Below, piece by piece: positions 45,733 through 60,352 of a DNA stretch of 64,000 bases; position 1 is the first letter of the stretch, and each line of letters starts with the position of its first letter. Under the pieces are notes generated by a model. The model was given only the letters and a program-made list of their open reading frames with translations. It did not search any database and was not told the DNA's origin. The stretch is from Sequoia sempervirens (lineage: Eukaryota > Streptophyta > Pinopsida > Cupressales > Cupressaceae), in the NCBI GenBank assembly GCA_007258455.2, contig VDFB02193867.1, positions 565,004,591 through 565,068,590 of the forward strand, in the 5' to 3' direction. A program made the translations under genes and the position numbers.

Positions 45733-46162
45733 AGTATCAGAGGCTCCTGATAGTTGCTGAAAAACCTTGAAAAAAGACCCATTCTCCCATGGGCGAATGA
45801 GTCCTAGACAACCTCCTAAAAGTGACTTTTGGTGATTGGTAAAAATCATTCAAACCTTCTCAAATCTGCCATATTTTTTTGTTTCTATCAATATTGAGCT
45901 TTATATTGCTATTGCAAGTTTGAATTGGCATAATTAGGTTGATTTGCTACTTTTTAGGTTTTCTCCCAAAAGTGTTGTTTGAACTTGACCCCCATCCAGA
46001 ATCATAAAGAAATATGAAGATTCTCACATTGAGTTGATTCACCTAAGGGTTTTTAGTCAATTCTTTGTGGGATCTCATTTCCTAATGAATATAGAAAGAT
46101 AGGTCGACCACAACTCCACTATTCATCAATCCATTTTGGTGAACCTATTTTTCTATGTTTCA
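45733..46162 (+). mobile_element. Element A leader, copy 2
   Basis: Counterpart of 27146-27575, with a few substitutions, cut at the same base by element E. Confidence 0.65.
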
Positions 46163-46169
46163 ATATGCT

Positions 46170-46614
46170 TGTGTTGTAATTTATGAATACCATATATAAT
46201 TTTGAATTGAATTTTGTAGCTTCATGTTGTTTTCATACTCTAGAGGAATTAGCTAGGTTAGGAAACTATAGTTTTAACAGTTGACAATTACAGTCTTAAG
46301 CATTAGGTACCTATAGCATAAGTTAGAAATTCATATTCATTTCCTTTATTTTGTGAAATAGCAATTTACTACTCTTTCCAGCTTTACTGTCTTTTGTACA
46401 TGTGTATTTGCCTATACTCCATTGATGTAGGATTATCTAGGATCTATGAACACATATATTTTTCTAGCACTATCTAAAGTTTATGAGTCCTTGGTTGATA
46501 ATTAAATGCAACCTCTTGTGAAAGATGAATTACTCAGTTAAGGATTCTCAATTCCTTTGAGTAGTGTGTATACCTAGTAGTACTAAGTTAATTAGAAATT
46601 AGAGAGGATCTACA
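46170..46614 (+). repeat. Element E probable 5' LTR, copy 2
   Basis: Counterpart of 27583-28028. The Asp-type PBS (TGGTGCC) follows at 46619. Confidence 0.5.
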
Positions 46615-48013
46615 TTTTTGGTGCCATTTTCAAGGATGGTGCTAAGTTTAGGATTCTCCTATGTATTTTCAATTCCTTTCAAGCTTTTATAGTGTAATGT
46701 CATAGAATTTCACCTAGGGGAAATTCCACATTTTAACACTTTTCCTAGCATTTATGACTCCTAAACGCATTAATGACAAAAGTACCATGAGTCAAAATTT
46801 CACAATTCTAACTCCATGTGGACCAGTGGCCAAGCAACAATAGCCTAATGACATGTTTCCAAAAAAATTGATGTCTTGGATGCTTGCGCGGCACGTGGAT
46901 GTCTGCGTGGTGTGCGAGCATCCTATCAGTTTTTTGAGTTTGAAATGAAGAATCTTGAATCTTGACTTTTGACACGTGTCCTAGCAGTAAGGTTTTCAGG
47001 TGTAATGGATCTTTGCTGGCCTTTCATGCAACAAAACCCCTCATTTTCTCTCATTTTGGGGGCTCATTCATTCGATCAAGCTCTCTCTTCAACTTCACCC
47101 TTGAATCTCTTTCATTCTTGACAAGTAATACTTCTATAAGTGAAGCTCTGCAGAACTAAGGCCCCTCCAACAACCAAAGCTCTCTAGCAAGCATTCAACG
47201 GTGCATTCACGTGTCTTGGAGGGGGCTAAGGCCTATTGGTAACACTCTCTCACCCTTTTCTATTTACATCTCTTGTTCATTTACTACTTGGTGGTGCAGG
47301 TTCTACTATTGAAGCGGGTTTTGCTTTCACCACTCCCTTTGTCTATTTTAATTGCACTCTCTTTCTATCTAGTTGTCAGTGGAGGTGGGAACACCAAAGT
47401 GGGGGTTTGACTACGGAAGGCCCCTTTATATCCCTAACACTTTCCCCTTGTTCGTTCTATGTGTAGGTTGCAAAGTAGAGCTTGGAGTGAAGAATTGAAC
47501 ATTCGATTGAGGGTAAGTTTTCTCCAAGTCTTCCTTATGCTTTTCTCACATTTTTTGTTCTTTGTTTTATTGTTCTGTTTAGTAGAACTTAGATCTAAGT
47601 TAGGAAGTGAAACTCTATTCTGGTTGTCTAAGTTTCTGAGGTTTTTGTTGCTTAGGTAGCCAATGCGCCATTTGGATGACAGTGCATCGTGCTGGCATCT
47701 TGAATCCACACTGCCGTCCTTTGGCCGAGAGCTCCTCTGTCGAAGGTAGAAATCTAGAATTTTTACTCTCTCGAGATTTGAATTAGTCTTCTCCAATAAT
47801 CAACTTGCATACATTTCCTTTGCAATTTCTTCATTTAGCTTATGTTGAGGTGGATAAGGGAAGTTCGTTCCCTAGGAATCTCTTGAGAACAAAGAGACTC
47901 ATGTGTAGCGAAACCCTCTTATCACATTTTGGTGAACCTGATGTGAAGATGTTGGATCTATTTTAATTTTTTTTTCATGTTATGATAATGCTTTTTCCAA
48001 GGAATATTTTGAC
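46615..48013 (+). mobile_element. Element E leader, copy 2
   Basis: Counterpart of 28029-29428, with scattered substitutions. No certain gene. The same possible splice-like sites are kept. Confidence 0.4.
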
Positions 48014-49750
48014 ATGTTGGACAATGCTCTAGATGATTTCTTAGAATCATTTTCCCCCATCCATAAATATTTTGAGCAAAACTCTTCTTCACAGGCTGGA
48101 GAGTTGGTAAATATTGTGGTGGTCTCTATGGCTCTTCCAAGTCCTAAAAAACCTACCATTTACTTGACTCTAGCTAGCCCTTCTCCAAGGAATGATCAAT
48201 CTATCTATGAGATTTCTTATCGAGATGATTCACTGAATTTGTATTTGAGGTTCATAAAAGCTATGGACTCCACTTCTTAGAACACTATTGGGAACACATT
48301 TAATACAAGAAGAAACAAACAAAATTTGGATCAACAACCTTCTGTTCCTACATCTCATTCTACTCAAGTTCCTACTTCTTTACCACCTTCTCAACCAAGT
48401 CTTCCTTCAACACCTAAACTTGTGACTAAAGCACTAGGTGATCATGATATTTTTGAGCAACTTTGCGTTACTCTAGCTAAGATCTCACTTTGGGATTTGC
48501 TTCAGACCACTCTGGTTTACTAGGAAATGCTTTAGGAAGCCTTACAAAATATTCTCTTACCTGTCTCCACTAGGCCTACTAATGTTAATGTTCTTTTGGC
48601 TCATATTCATGCATACTTTCTGAATATTACATTCCATCTGCAAGAACTCCTACCTTCGGATGTGTAGAAACAAGTAGACCCTCTAATGATTATAGTTAGT
48701 GTTAATACTATTGGTATTAGGCATACCCTCATTGACACCGGTCTGAATCTCAATGTTTGCGGTATCAGCCTATTGCATAAGATTAAAGTTGATTTATCTT
48801 CTCTAGTTGCTTCTTCTTTGTACATTCGTGGGTTTGATAATGCCGGTCACCAAGCTCTAGGCATGATAATACTGCCTTTACAGTTGGGCCCCGTTACCTT
48901 ACCTACTTTGGTTTATGTGATGCCTGGTCCATTACCTTACAATGTTCTTTTGGGGAGACCTTGTATTCATGCTATGGGTGTCATAACTTCTTCTTTACAT
49001 CACTCTCTAAATTTTGTTGCAAATAATCAAGTGGACATAGTTAAAGCTGACTTAGAATCTGTTCACCTTTGTGAGTTAGCGACTACTAGTTGGGCTTCAG
49101 TTGTCTCCACTCTTAAGAATTTTATTCCATCTTTAATTGCTGATGCTATGACATGTTCCTCGACGATACCCTCTATGAAGGTTGTCCCTGAAGCAAATAC
49201 CATTAAAGATGAACCACCTAAAGTAGATAGTCCTAGGTCTTCCCCATCTACTTCTTCTAAATTGAATGATTTCCATGGTGATGATTGGGGATCTTTAGAA
49301 TTCTCTGAATTATTTATTAGAGAATACAAATTAAGTCCCACTCATCTAAAGCTTCCAATAACCTCGAATGCCTCTGATGAAAAAGAAGATGATACTCCCA
49401 TGGAGGAGGAAAACTGTAATCCTGTTCAAGAGACCAGTCCTTCCCTTGTCGAGGAGGGTGATCTCGCTCCTACAAAGGAGGTTAATTTTTGTGAATCGAG
49501 TAAAGGAGACAGTTGTGCTCTCATATATGTGTTCGATGTCCATTGGCAGAATGAATCTCTCTACATGGAACCAACACCTTCTAAAGTTTTGCAAACTTGC
49601 TATGGTTTTCAATACAAACTCACTTCTCAATATGGCTATGGGAGAAAAGGCCTTGGACATATTGAGAAAGGAATCCAAGTGCCTATCTAGTTCAAGCCTC
49701 ATAAGTGCTATTTGGGTTTGGGATGCTCTATTGAACAATTTAAGAAAGTA
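48014..49750 (+). pseudogene. Element E gag-protease, copy 2
   Basis: Counterpart of 29429-31165. Two early residues differ (ALDD for ALDV, HKYF for HKSF). After 48069 the sequence appears identical, including all TAG stops, the Asp-Thr-Gly protease motif and the G-patch-like tail. Identity of dead code this long argues for one locus represented twice. Confidence 0.75.
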
Positions 49751-50850
49751 CCTTAAAGATATGTGGAGTTTTTTTGAAGCTAGGCATGGTAAAGGAGAAC
49801 ATGATGGAGATGGTGTGTGTGTTAAAAGAATTCTTGCTAGAGAAAAATTGAAATTTGAGGATGCAGTAAAGTTTAAAGATGCATGTGGGATTGTGGATTG
49901 GTGCAATATAAGATTATCTACCCCTGGTTCGAGCAAGTACTCTATAGTTCATCAATTCTTTTGGTTGGTTGAAGAAGAGAACATTCTACTTAGAATTTAT
50001 TATGGGACAATCAATGGATCTACTTAATGGCATTCATTTAAGAGTTTGAATGCAAGCACATGGACTATCTAGACAAGGGAGATTGCATGTTTTTGTTAGT
50101 TTTGTATCTTAGGAGATTGGGAAGCATGTGAAAATATAGAATGGGTTGAAGATTAGAAGCAAAGATCGTTGGAACCTGCACAAGCACATGATCAATATGA
50201 AACAACAATGGAAGACAATGATCAAGTGTTTGTATCAGAAGACTATGATCATGTTTTAGACCTTGTACAAGGAGGCAATTTAATTCAATTTATTTCACTT
50301 TATTACTATTTTGTAATACTAAATTATTTATTTATATACATATGAATGGATGTATGTAGCTTGGTCAAATTATGTGGAAACACACAAGTTATTAAATGAA
50401 AATTTGTTTGTAGGACATGTTTATGCTGTTGTTTCACCCGAGGGGAATGAAGAGGAAATAGAATGTTGGTAGGCTCATTTTGTGGAGACTAAATGTAAGT
50501 TAATAGAACCTTGAGAAGATGATGATGGCTATCATTATCCAATAGGTACAATGACCCCCTTAAGACATCCCCTTAAGAAAATTTTGATAACAAGTTTTTG
50601 ATCCCCTTAAGAATTTTTTTAGAACAAGTCTTTGAATCCCATTAAGAAAATTGAGAACTTATTTGATAATGGTTATCACGTTTTCCAATAGGATCAGTGG
50701 TGGTTGTTGACACTTGGCTATGAAAATACCTAATAAGGAAGAATGGTTTCCCTGCATTTGAAGATTATGAAACACAAAAAGATTATACACTATTCACATT
50801 TGGTGGTGGCAAAAAATATAAAAGTAGATCAGAATTGTGGAAGACCTACA
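49751..50850 (+). pseudogene. Region F gene fragment, copy 2
   Basis: Apparently identical to 31166-32265, including HGKGEHDGDG, its stops and the intron-like gap. Confidence 0.45.
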
Positions 50851-50874
50851 AATAAAGTGCTATATGTGGAAAAT

Positions 50875-51485
50875 TTATATGGAAGAGCATGAGACAATCA
50901 TAGATGTGTTGTAAAAAAGAGAGGATGTAGATGGTACAATAGAATAAGTAAATACAGGTAAATATAGTTTTAGTTTTATATTGTCCTTTTAAATAGATTA
51001 AATACATGTTTTGATATTGCTCAATTGTGTTATTAGTTGAAATTGATTTAAATTTTCCTTTCATAGATCTTTAAGCCATCATCACAAAAAGGAGAGTCCA
51101 TACATATTCAACCTAGACAACATGGAATACTTGGAAAAAATAGGTAATTCTTAGTTAAATTATATGTAAATACATGTTTTGATTATATATTGATATTGCT
51201 TGTACATTAATAGTTAAAATTTATTTATTATCCTTAAGTCATCATCACATTGATCTCATACTTTGAAACAAAAAGGAGAGGATGCAGATTCAACCTACAC
51301 ACATGTGTGGAATACTTTTAAATATACGTACTTAAGTTGTGTACATATAGATAATTTTATATAAATTAAAATATGTATGTTTTGATGATTTCATTGATAT
51401 TGCTTGTACCATTTTGATATCAGGTGGCATGAAGACCTACTACATTTCAGGCACAAGTTTTAGATGTTCTTGAGATGGCATAGCC
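50875..51485 (+). repeat. Tandem exon-intron-like array, copy 2
   Basis: Apparently identical to 32290-32900. Confidence 0.4.
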
Positions 51486-51749
51486 AAATTTTGTAAACAT
51501 TGTTTTGAGTTGACATATATGTACATACATACACAATTAAACATTTTTTACAAATTACAAATACATGTACATACACAATTATACTCTATGTACTTTTATG
51601 TATCAAAATCAATATTCTATATATTTTGTTTGTTAAATGTGTATGTTTTCCTACTTTGAAACTTTATATTTGATTGTATAATCACTAAATATCAGGTATA
51701 AATTATTATTAAATCAATTATATCAATTGCGATTAAATATGAGACATGT

Positions 51750-52369
51750 AATTTGAAGTATTTCATCCCCTTAAGATGTCCTATTAGGACATATCCTATA
51801 TATTATACTTAATTATATCATTTGTTATGGTGAGTCACCCTACTTTGAAACTTTTAAATTTGATTGTATAATCACTAAACGACATGTATATTACTTCTTT
51901 GATCCCCTTAAGACGTCGTATTAGGACCCCTTAAGAAATCCCCTTAAGATGTTGTATTGGTACATATCCTAAATATTATACTTAATCATATCATTTGTTA
52001 TGATGAGTCACCCTAAAGTATAATACTTGTTTGTATCACTTAAAATTTATACTTAATTATACTCTTCTTTGATCCCCTTAAGATGTCGTATTAGGACCCC
52101 TTAAGAAATCCCCATAAGACGTATTAGGAAATATCCTAAATATTATACTTAATTATATCATTTGTTATGATGAGTCACCCTAAAGTATAATACTTGTTTA
52201 TATCATTTAATGTTTATATTTAATTATACTCTTCTTTGATCCCCTTAAGACTTCGTATTAGGACCCCTTAAGAAATCCCATTAAGATGTTGTATTAGGAC
52301 ATATCCTAAATATTATACTTAATTATATCATTTGTTATGATGAGTCACCCTAAAGTCTAATACTTGTTT
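51750..52369 (+). repeat. 170-bp tandem repeat, copy 2
   Basis: Apparently identical to 33165-33784. Unit starts are at 51896, 52066 and 52233, and beyond the LINE at 60386. Confidence 0.8.
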
Positions 52370-52556
52370 TTGAAACAGGAAAAAATGGGTTTTACAAGGA
52401 CTCAAAACCATGAAGTGTACAAAATAAAGATAGAAACGTTAAAAACACCAAAGTCAGAAAGGCTATAAAAAAAAACAATAAAAGACCACAACCACCAAAA
52501 AGGCTAGCGAAGGCCACATAACCAAAAAACCAGATAAAAAGCCAACAACAACTAAA

Positions 52557-54281
52557 TTTATGTCTTTAATAAATCTGCAGTCTTAGCTTCTAGCTCGTTC
52601 ATATCCTGGACCCCCCTCTTTAAGATTTGAACCATTTGGGTAGTGGGAGGCATTTTCCTTTTGAGATTGGCACGGGTCCTTTTTGAAATACCTTGGTCCT
52701 CATTCTTGTTTTCCTTTTTCTCTTCCAAGTCAACAACCAGTGAACCCTATTGCTTTTTTTCTAGCTTTTCAGACACAACATTAATAATAATGGCATTGTG
52801 CCTAGCCATTTTATGGTTTTGTTCCACTACAGTTTTCAAGTTATTCTTAATTTTAACCATTTCCACTTCTAGAGAATTGTACTTTTCCTCACTATCACCT
52901 CGTTCCTTTCCAATACTATTCTTTTTCCGTTTCCCTTCTTCGTTGCTGAGAGCAGCCAGCTTCAGCTCCAACTCCTCATATTTACTATACAGAACCCTAT
53001 TTCTTTGATTAAGATAATTAATTTCTTAATAGGCCCATTTCAAAACCCTGAAAATGTCACTGATGCCTTTCTTGGTAGAAGCCAGAATGTCTCCAGACTG
53101 AGCTCAGTCTAATATGAGGTTAACATCACCCGGGTTGGGGGAGCTAGGAAATTTTGTACCTTCAAATATGAAAGAGGCAGGGGGGAGGGCACATAATTTC
53201 TAATAGCTTCAGGGTTCTCGGCTTTGTCTTCCAAGGATTCCATAGAATAGGAAACCAACTTGTTGGTAGGGGAGCCCTTAAGAACAAGATTCTTTAAGGG
53301 GACAGGGAAGTTAGGTGGGTCTCTGGGTTAGCTTTAGCAGGCTGGGGTTTTTTAGACTGAGTTTTCTTACCAACATCTCAGAGGATAGGTGGGCTTCTAC
53401 AATTCTCTCCTGGTTAGTTTGATTCTTTGAACCCCCACTATTTGTGTCATAGTCCTCAGACGCCGTGCAGGCAATAGGTTTAGATAAAGCTAACATACTT
53501 TAATAATGTTCATATATTAACCTAATAAGACCAGGGTGAAGAATTGGGTATCTCTTGGGATTTTTCTTATGGTCCTCAACACTATTACTCAACGAACATA
53601 ATAGGTAGTGAGGCACAAAAATCCATACCTTATGGCAGAAGTGGTTAAGAATGGCAAAATGATGACTGTACACTCTAGTAAATCTCCCATCCAGTGTGAT
53701 ATACTCCATTATAACATGAAGCACCTTTCTCCACAATGCCTTGATGGTGTCAATTTTGAAGTAGCTATTAGAAATTTTCACCAATTTAAATTTCTCTTTG
53801 TCCTTCTCAGGAAATCTGATGACTACCTCATTAGAAAACCTTTTGTCATGGTAAAACTTCACGCCCTCAGTGGACATTCCAGTAATCTCCCCTATAATTT
53901 TCTCATCTAGCTTCACCTTTCTTCCAAAGAGAATTATTTCGTTGTTGTTCCAGTTCTTCTCAAAGTAGTCTGTGGCCATAGTATAGGGCCCATGAAGTTT
54001 TTCCAGAAATGGAACCAACCCACCTCTTTCAATTTGCTTCCAAACCTTGTCATTCCTAGTGTGCACCTCATAGCTTTTTGGATCAAATCTTTTCCTATCC
54101 CCCCCATTTTCATTTGCACCTTACTGTAGACACTACGAGCACTAAGAACCTATTGCAAAATTATGCAGCTATTCCAATGCACCCACAAAGCGTGCCACTT
54201 TTTCTTCCCTTCTAAGTAACATGATGCGACCCCATAAAATCTATTGATTTTGATGTACCTGGCCCCTTTCCCTTTAATCAT
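52557..54281 (-). pseudogene. LINE third ORF, copy 2
   Basis: Counterpart of 33972-35696, with the same seven-G frameshift, stops and coiled-coil-like end. Confidence 0.6.
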
Positions 54282-54336
54282 TAAATGTATTTTCCTCTTT
54301 CCCATGCATAACATGATAATCTAGTACGTCCTTGAA

Positions 54337-54894
54337 TTATAATCTCAAGTCCCTACAATTCTGCCATGTATTTAATCCTTGCTTCCTAACCCCTTCATTT
54401 GCAAAGTAATCTACCACATTGTTAGCTTCCCTGTAGATGTGTGAAACTTTCGCTTTTTCAAACTTGTCAAGAATAGAATTTGCTTCATCAATCCAGTTCT
54501 TTATCAACCAAGAGGATGGAGTCCTTCCTAAGAGACAATCAATAATGTTTTTAGAATCCCCTTCTAGCCATAAATTTTTTATATTCAACTTATGAGCTAA
54601 CTTTAAAACTTGAAAGGCTTCTATAGCCTCCACCATATGATTGGTTTGGTGACCTAGGGATATTGCCACAACCACCAAAAAATTACCATTTGAATCCCTT
54701 AGCACACCTCCACTTCTAGCCATGCCTAGGTTTCCCTTTGCAGCTCCATCAAAGTTGGCCTTATACCAACCATTTGGAGGAAAGGTCCAACAAACACCTT
54801 CCCTATTTTTCTTAGTTGGCTTGGAAGCTGATGAAATGTCCACTTTAATATTCCAATCTTTTTCTATCCTTAAATCATAGGGAGTGCACACCAC
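54337..54894 (-). pseudogene. LINE RNase H, copy 2
   Basis: Counterpart of 35752-36309, same open frame and acidic residues. Confidence 0.85.
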
Positions 54895-55813
54895 AACTTC
54901 CAGGTTGAGAGATTTTTTGAGGAATCACATTAAAGTTTTCCTTTATAAGCCTAAATTTTTTCTCAAAGACATTATTCTCCGACATCTCCTTGTCTCTAAA
55001 AAGTCTATTATTATGTTCTTTCCACACTCCCCAAGCAATAAAAGGGAATAAGAAATCCCATAACCTTTGAATGAAGGGATTTTGAGTAGGGGCTTTCCAT
55101 TGTAAAATGAACTCTTTAATGGTTTGGGGCAACACCCAAGAGATATTTCAAAGAGCTAATAATTTTCCCCAGATTAAGGAAACAAACGGGCAGTGGAGAA
55201 ACAAGTGGTTAGTTGACTCCACCCTACTCTTGCAGAGGTAGCATCTGTTGGGGATTTGAAATCCCCATTTACAAATATTTTCCACCATGAGAACCTTATT
55301 TTGAAGCATGATCTAGAAGAAGATATTGAATTTTGGAGTCAAGTGTTTAATCTAAGCTTTAGACTAGAAGGGAGGGGGGGCTTGAGAAAGGGACAACAAA
55401 GAAACAATTGAAGAGACAGAGTAGTTACCCAAAGGGTTGTCCATCTAGACAAGAGTATCATCCTATTGAGTCTATCCCAAACTGATAGCCTTTAAGGAGG
55501 ATTGAAGTTGAGCCAACTCCTGACTAATCACACATAAATTCACCCAGTCTCCTTTATACCAATAATCTTTGACAAGTTCCCTGAAAGCCACTTTGCATTG
55601 CTCTACCCATCTATTGAATCTTTCAATATTAATAAGGGTTTCCTTAAAGAGCCATTTATCCTCCCAAAATCTAGCTTGATTGCCACTTCTGATGTACCAT
55701 CCTATCCTTGATTCCAAAAATTTTCTACCACCAATCATATCATTCCAACAAGCTGAGCCACAAGGGAGGATAGGAGAATCTAGCAGAGCTTTGAGGGACA
55801 AATGGTCAGCCAT
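54895..55813 (-). pseudogene. LINE ORF2 linker and zf-RVT, copy 2
   Basis: Counterpart of 36310-37228. Confidence 0.7.
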
Positions 55814-56083
55814 ATATTTACTTTTTAAAATGTCTTTCTATTCTCCACCAGGCAAGAAAGATCTCCAAATTTTTTTGGCTAGCAGAGTCTTATTAATAAT
55901 TCTAATTTTTCTGAGACCTAAACCCCCAAAGGTTTTCGGTCTGCAAACCAAATCCCACCCTATTAGAGGCATTCTCTTCCTTTCCTCCACTCCAGACTAG
56001 AGGAATCTTTTTTGGATCTTTTCAATGGCCTCAATGTATTTAGCAGGGATTTTGAAGAGGCTTAAAGCATAAACTGGGAGGTT

Positions 56084-57275
56084 CTAAAGAGAAGCTTTAT
56101 GAAGCTGAATTTTTCCAGCTTGGCTCAAAAGAGCTCCTTTCCAACCAACCAACTTCTTTTTAAACATGTCAACCAAAGAGCACCAAAAAGATTCCAGAGG
56201 TTTAAGGCATAATAGAAGTCTAAGATAAGAATAAGGTAAGGATTCCACTCTACAACCAAGGATTCTAGCAATATTGACCTGTCTATGCTTAGGGGTATTG
56301 AAGAAAAAGATGGAACTCTTCTGACTGTTGACCATCTGCCCTGTCGCCTTCTCATACATGTCCAATTTTTTTTCAAAGTCTTAGCCTCATTCACAGCAGA
56401 TCTTCCCATCAACATTGTATCATCAAAAAACTGTTGGTGAGAGAAAATCCAATTCATGGAAGAAGGACTAAGACCTGCAAGAGACCTTTGTTCAATCAAT
56501 CTCTTAAGATTCCTTTCTAGGATTTCAACCATTATAGTAAAAAGAATAGGCGAGATAGGGTCACCTTGTCTTAAACCTCTAGAATTTTGAAAGAATCTAG
56601 AGGGAGAACCATTCACAATAATAGATGTGGAAACCATAGTAACTAACTGATTCACCAACTGAATGACTCTGCTACTGAAACCAAACTCCCTTAGAATTTT
56701 GAATAAAAACTCCCTATCAACATGGTCATAAGTTTTGGATATGTCTAGCTTAAGAAGAAATCCTTCAGTTTTAGATTCCACAAGTGAATGAATATTCTCA
56801 TGGATTGTGACTATGGAATCTAAGATTTTCCTTCTAGGAAAGAAACCATTCTGTTGAGGGGAAATCAACAAAGGAAGGATAGAAAGGATCCTTGAAGTCA
56901 ATACCTTTGATATGATTTTATAGAGAGAATTGCAAAGACTAATGGGTTTGTATGCTCAAAATCCATTGCCCTTGGTTTCTTAGGAATAAGGACCACAAAA
57001 GTAGCATTTAGTTCCTTAAGGAGCCTTTTGGACCCAAATAATTCCTTAACAACATTCACAACATCATTTTCCACAATATCCCAAAACCATTGAAAAAAGA
57101 ACATAGGAAATCCATAAGGCCCAAGGGCCTTGTTTCCTTCAAAAGAAAATACAACTTTCTTGATTTCCTCCTTAGAGGGGATGGCCACAAGCTTTTCATT
57201 ATCTTCCTAACAACAACCTTTGGGATGACCTCTAATAAAGAGTCTTGATCATTTTGATCGATTTCCCCATTCACT
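56084..57275 (-). pseudogene. LINE reverse transcriptase, copy 2
   Basis: Counterpart of 37499-38690, with the same frameshifts and intact Asp pair (FFDDT). Confidence 0.9.
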
Positions 57276-57635
57276 GAAAGGTCATTATAGAAAAGGACAA
57301 CTTGCTTTTTAATGTCTTCCTCTTCCTCAAATATAGTACCATTAACTTCTATGGAAGTGATTCTATCAGTGTCCCTATGTTTAGAAGTAGATAAATGAAA
57401 GCACCTTGTATTTCTGTCTCCAACAGAGAGCCATAGTACCCTCGATCTCTACCTCTAGAACTCCTCCTCTTTTGCTATAATGTCATGCAATTTCACCAAC
57501 AACTCATTTTCTCTATCCTTATTATTTTCAATGTATCCTTCCTTCTGGATTTTATCCTGGATCTCTACAAGCTCCATTTGAAGTTCATATTTAATACCAA
57601 AAAATGTTTCCAAAGGATTATTTTTTCCATCTTCT

Positions 57636-58493
57636 TCAATTGTGTTTGACTTCTCTTAGTCTTTTGGTAATTCTGAACATAACAGTGCCCTGAACATCAA
57701 TATTCCACCATTTCCTAATTTCATCAAAGATAAGGGGATGGGACGACCACATTCTTTCAAATCTAAAGGGAGAGTTTTTATTCACCTTTATAGGGTCTGC
57801 CACAAAACTTATGGGAAAGTGATTCAACCCAAGTCTAGAAAGAGCTATAAGAGAGAAAAAATAGCTTAAAAGCAACTGATGAGAAATTAAAGTTCTATCT
57901 AACCTTACCTGAATAAGTTCCTTACCAGTTCTTCTATTCGACCATGTATACCGAGCCCCTTGCAAGTCCACATCAATCATCTCATTGTTGTTGATGAAAT
58001 CGAAAAGATCATATTTTCTCTCCTGATTCACCTGAGAGCCTCTAAATTTCTCCTCATTTAGAAGGGGAGTATTAAAATCACCCATTACTATCCAATGATC
58101 ATTACCAAAAATCATACGGAAAGCAGAGAGCTCATTCCACAAAGATTTTCTAGCTCCTTTCCCATCGGGAGCATAGATGTTCAATTGAATCCAGCTAAAG
58201 TTATCTCTGATATGAGTGAATTTAGTAGCCACATGATTTTTTCTCTCCAACAAAGGTTCCCTTGTAATGAAGTTCTGGTTCCAAATGGTAGTAATGCCTT
58301 CTGATGCACCATCTGAACTATTTCCTTGAATCCCATAGTTTTGAAACATTTTGATCTTCTCCACCTTTTCTTTGGAAATTTTAGTTTCTTGGATGATGAG
58401 AATATTAGGTTTATGATCCCTAACAAAATTGTGCAAAACATCCCTCTTGTGAAGGCTATTGAGCCCTCTTATATTCCAAGAAATAATCTTCAT
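57636..58493 (-). pseudogene. LINE endonuclease, copy 2
   Basis: Counterpart of 39051-39908, with the same Asp-to-Asn change in the SDH motif. Confidence 0.9.
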
Positions 58494-59329
58494 ATCTTAC
58501 TAGGGGGCTGGGGAACCTCCGGAATGGTCTTTTGAACACCATCCGCTATATCCTGAAAGCTTTCATGCTCTCTTTTCCATTTTCTCGATCTTCTACCCTG
58601 GCTAGGCTTATTAGCTCCACAATCTGCCTTTGCTCTTGTTTTGGTAACAACTCCACTTAGAGTATTCTAATGTTTGATTTTCTCCTTCTTTTTCTTAGAA
58701 TGAGAGAGAACTTCTTCCTAGTCAGTATCTTCTTGGCTCTCCATCTCTCTGCCAGATTCCCATTGCTTATCATACATTCTTCTTTACTCCCAAGGGAGGG
58801 TATCTATTAGGCCATTTCTAGGCTGATTCATATTATCACTTGAAAGTTCGGTGTTCTAGCTCAAGTCCTCAAAGGTATCCTTAGCAAAATTCGGGGTTGT
58901 ATTTTCCCCGAGATTAAGAGGGTCACTCAAAGGGGAACATTCAATAGATGTCATATTATGGATGGGAATGCCAATATACAAAGACAAACCCTGGATAGGA
59001 ATGTCCTCCATTCCAGGAAACCGATTTTCTTTGCCTTCTGGTAAGATCTTAAGAGTAGAGGAAACAAAGTACTCATCCTTGTTACCTTCCTCTAAATTTT
59101 CCAATGCTTTTTCATCATCTTCCTTAGGAGCATCATTATTTTCTACCCTTGTTTGGTGATTCTTCTACGCATTAGGATCCTTAGATTCTATTTCATCATT
59201 ATTGTTAGAGGTATTCCTCTGAGTTTCATTTTTCCTACCAGCCTCCTCATTGGTATTGCTTGCTTGTCCTTCCCTGACAGATTTCTTTCTCCAGACAGTC
59301 CTAGGGTTGGGCTAGTGATTTTCTTTTTC

Positions 59330-60285
59330 TTTATTGACATTTAACGGGCATTTCTTATCCCAATGCCTCATTTTTCTACATTTAAAGCAGGCAAAGGGAA
59401 TGTACTCAAACTCCATATTCTGCATCTAGGTACCCAACTTAGATTTAATATCTATTGAGGAAGGAAGGTCAACACTCTATGGGACTCCCACACAGATTCA
59501 AGCAAACACCAATCGCTTTCTACCTACTGTCATAGGGTCAATAGATAGAAGTTCTCCAAAAGAACTAGCAATGCCATTGAAAATGTCCTCATTCCAGTAT
59601 TACAAAGGGAGACCTAGGAGTCTAGCCCAAACTAGGACGTTCTCAAAGATAGAGTCAGAGAGATTTAGGTGAGAGGTCCACTTCTTAAGGGCCAGGGAGG
59701 ATTTTCCAATGACCCAGGGTTTGCCACTCCTTAGCCAAAATATCCTCCTTGTTGGTGAACTCAAAGGAAAAGAAACCTTTAGGAAGAGCAACCACCATAA
59801 CTTTCCCATTAGTTCTCCACTTGTTTTTGAAAAACTCCCTAACCACCTCAACATTTGGTCTAGGGCCCATGAAATTTCCAACCAAGACTTTTTCCATCAA
59901 AGCAATATTATGATCAATAATAGGATCAGACACAAAGATGGAAAACTTACCTTTTGCTAGGTCAGAATGATTACTCACTGGAGGGAAAATTGATTTACCA
60001 TTTGGTTCAACACCAAATAGTGAGGACCAAGGTTTGTGCTTTGCTCTTTCCCTATTAGCAGTCCCTACCACTTCATTGGAAATTTTTCCTTTTTCAGCTT
60101 GTTGTCCTTCAGGGGAACCCCCAAATTTATCTTTCCTGTCAGGTCCACTTGGATTTTGTTTCCAATGTCCTCAGATTCAACCTTACCTTTCTCCGTGCTC
60201 AGAACATGTGCTGATTCTGCCTGGGATTCCTCAAATCTTGCTCCACGACCTGCTCCATTGCTCAGAGATTGAAAATTCTATTTTT
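59330..60285 (-). pseudogene. LINE ORF1, copy 2
   Basis: Counterpart of 40745-41700, with the intact CCHC knuckle near 59348-59395. Confidence 0.8.
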
Positions 60286-60352
60286 CCCGCTCGTGCTCCA
60301 CAATCCCGCCCATCACACTCAATTGGTGAAAAATAAAGTCTAATACTTGTTT

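Larger units (their letters stand above)
52370..60334 (-). mobile_element. L1-type LINE, copy 2
   Basis: Apparently identical to 33785-41749, with the same 18-bp target duplications at 52352-52369 and 60335-60352. Two independent insertions at the same base with identical mutations are not credible. The copy arose with the surrounding segment or is an assembly duplicate. Confidence 0.9.
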